A stretch of DNA of 32,096 bases. Source: Porticoccaceae bacterium (GTDB lineage: Bacteria > Pseudomonadota > Gammaproteobacteria > Pseudomonadales > Porticoccaceae). Numbering within the stretch: position 1 is the first letter of the stretch; every line of letters starts with the position of its first letter. The DNA is taken from contig JALRJD010000349.1 in NCBI GenBank assembly GCA_023255165.1, positions 1 to 32,096 of the forward strand. Reading direction: 5' to 3'. The position numbers and the translations under genes are program-made. Of the stretch, positions 31,814 through 32,096 are shown piece after piece. Below the pieces are notes generated by a model, which saw only the letters and a list, made by a program, of their open reading frames with translations, did not search any database and was not told the origin of the DNA.

Positions 31814-32096
31814 CTAGCGATCCTGTGACTGATTGCGCGCCATATCGCGGAACCGATAGAGCTCCGAGAGACGGTAGCCGGTATATTTGCCGAGCAGCAG
31901 AATCACGCCGAGCAGACTTAACATCAATTCGGGGAAATTAAAGGTCAGGTGTTCCACCAGATGGTTGGACATCGCCACATAGGCCAGCACCGCCACCAGC
32001 AGACTGCCACTGCCCTGAATCAACACTTCGTGGCCACCCTCCTCTTCCCACAGAATCGACATCCGCTCGATGGTCCAGGCGACAATCACGGTCGGG
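31814..32096 (-). CDS. UUP1-type 7TM inactive-transglutaminase membrane protein, C-terminal end
   Basis: The visible 93 residues start PTVIVAWTIERMSILWEEEGG at the window edge and include two hydrophobic helices (LLVAVLAYVAM and LMLSLLGVILLLG). They end in a charged tail with YRLSELYRFRDM. This matches the end of the inactive transglutaminase fused to seven transmembrane helices that accompanies TIGR02291 ligases. The 5' part lies outside the window, so the visible Met and Val codons are not the start. The stop is 4 bp before the RimK-like gene, indicating translational coupling. Confidence 0.88.
   Translation of the reverse strand, partial: PTVIVAWTIERMSILWEEEGGHEVLIQGSGSLLVAVLAYVAMSNHLVEHLTFNFPELMLSLLGVILLLGKYTGYRLSELYRFRDMARNQSQDR

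Overview
The window looks like a chromosomal segment of a gammaproteobacterium, probably aquatic or marine. This rests on a RimK-like ligase next to a 7TM inactive-transglutaminase (UUP1-type) protein, a QseBC-like two-component pair, an FNR/Anr regulator and GC-rich codons with short intergenic gaps. Genus cannot be fixed from the sequence alone. No rRNA, tRNA, CRISPR array or insertion sequence was seen, and no stretch over 300 bases lacks a gene.

Left part (1-7.1 kb). The edge holds a truncated acyl-CoA synthetase joined at about base 74-88 to an unrelated minus-strand HNH-nuclease-like fragment. Next come a TenA/heme-oxygenase-fold putative diiron enzyme, a short-chain dehydrogenase and an exported TPR protein. 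A second operon carries an OmpR-family regulator, its sensor kinase, a periplasmic cupredoxin, an FTR1-type iron permease and a probable outer-membrane protein. This is a self-regulated iron or metal uptake module.

Centre (7.2-21.6 kb). This is a glycogen metabolism island: Hsp20; glgA and glgB behind a CBS-domain gene on the minus strand; glgC, GH57 and malQ on the plus strand; a type I GAPDH with a DUF4136-like lipoprotein; and a long GlgP-type phosphorylase on the minus strand. It covers ADP-glucose synthesis, polymerisation, branching, phosphorolysis, maltodextrin recycling and one glycolytic step.

Right part (21.7-32.1 kb). A PAS sensor kinase and FixJ-type regulator are followed by a 4Fe-4S FNR/Anr-type regulator, a PilZ protein, a degenerate receiver protein with Glu at the phosphoacceptor site, a second short phosphorylase and a P2-type cation ATPase. 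A RimK-like ligase and the C-terminal end of a UUP1-type membrane protein close the window.

The connecting signal is a set of four palindromes of the form TTGAY-N4-RTCAA (FNR/Anr boxes), upstream of hsp20, glgC, gap and glgP. Each has a -10-like hexamer at the spacing of a class II FNR-activated promoter. With the FNR-type gene in the same window, this suggests an oxygen-responsive programme that builds and burns glycogen under low oxygen, joined to stress functions (Hsp20, CBS, possibly the P-type ATPase). A second striking trait is the many short tandem duplications (12-18 bp units), usually in frame and at protein termini or loops.
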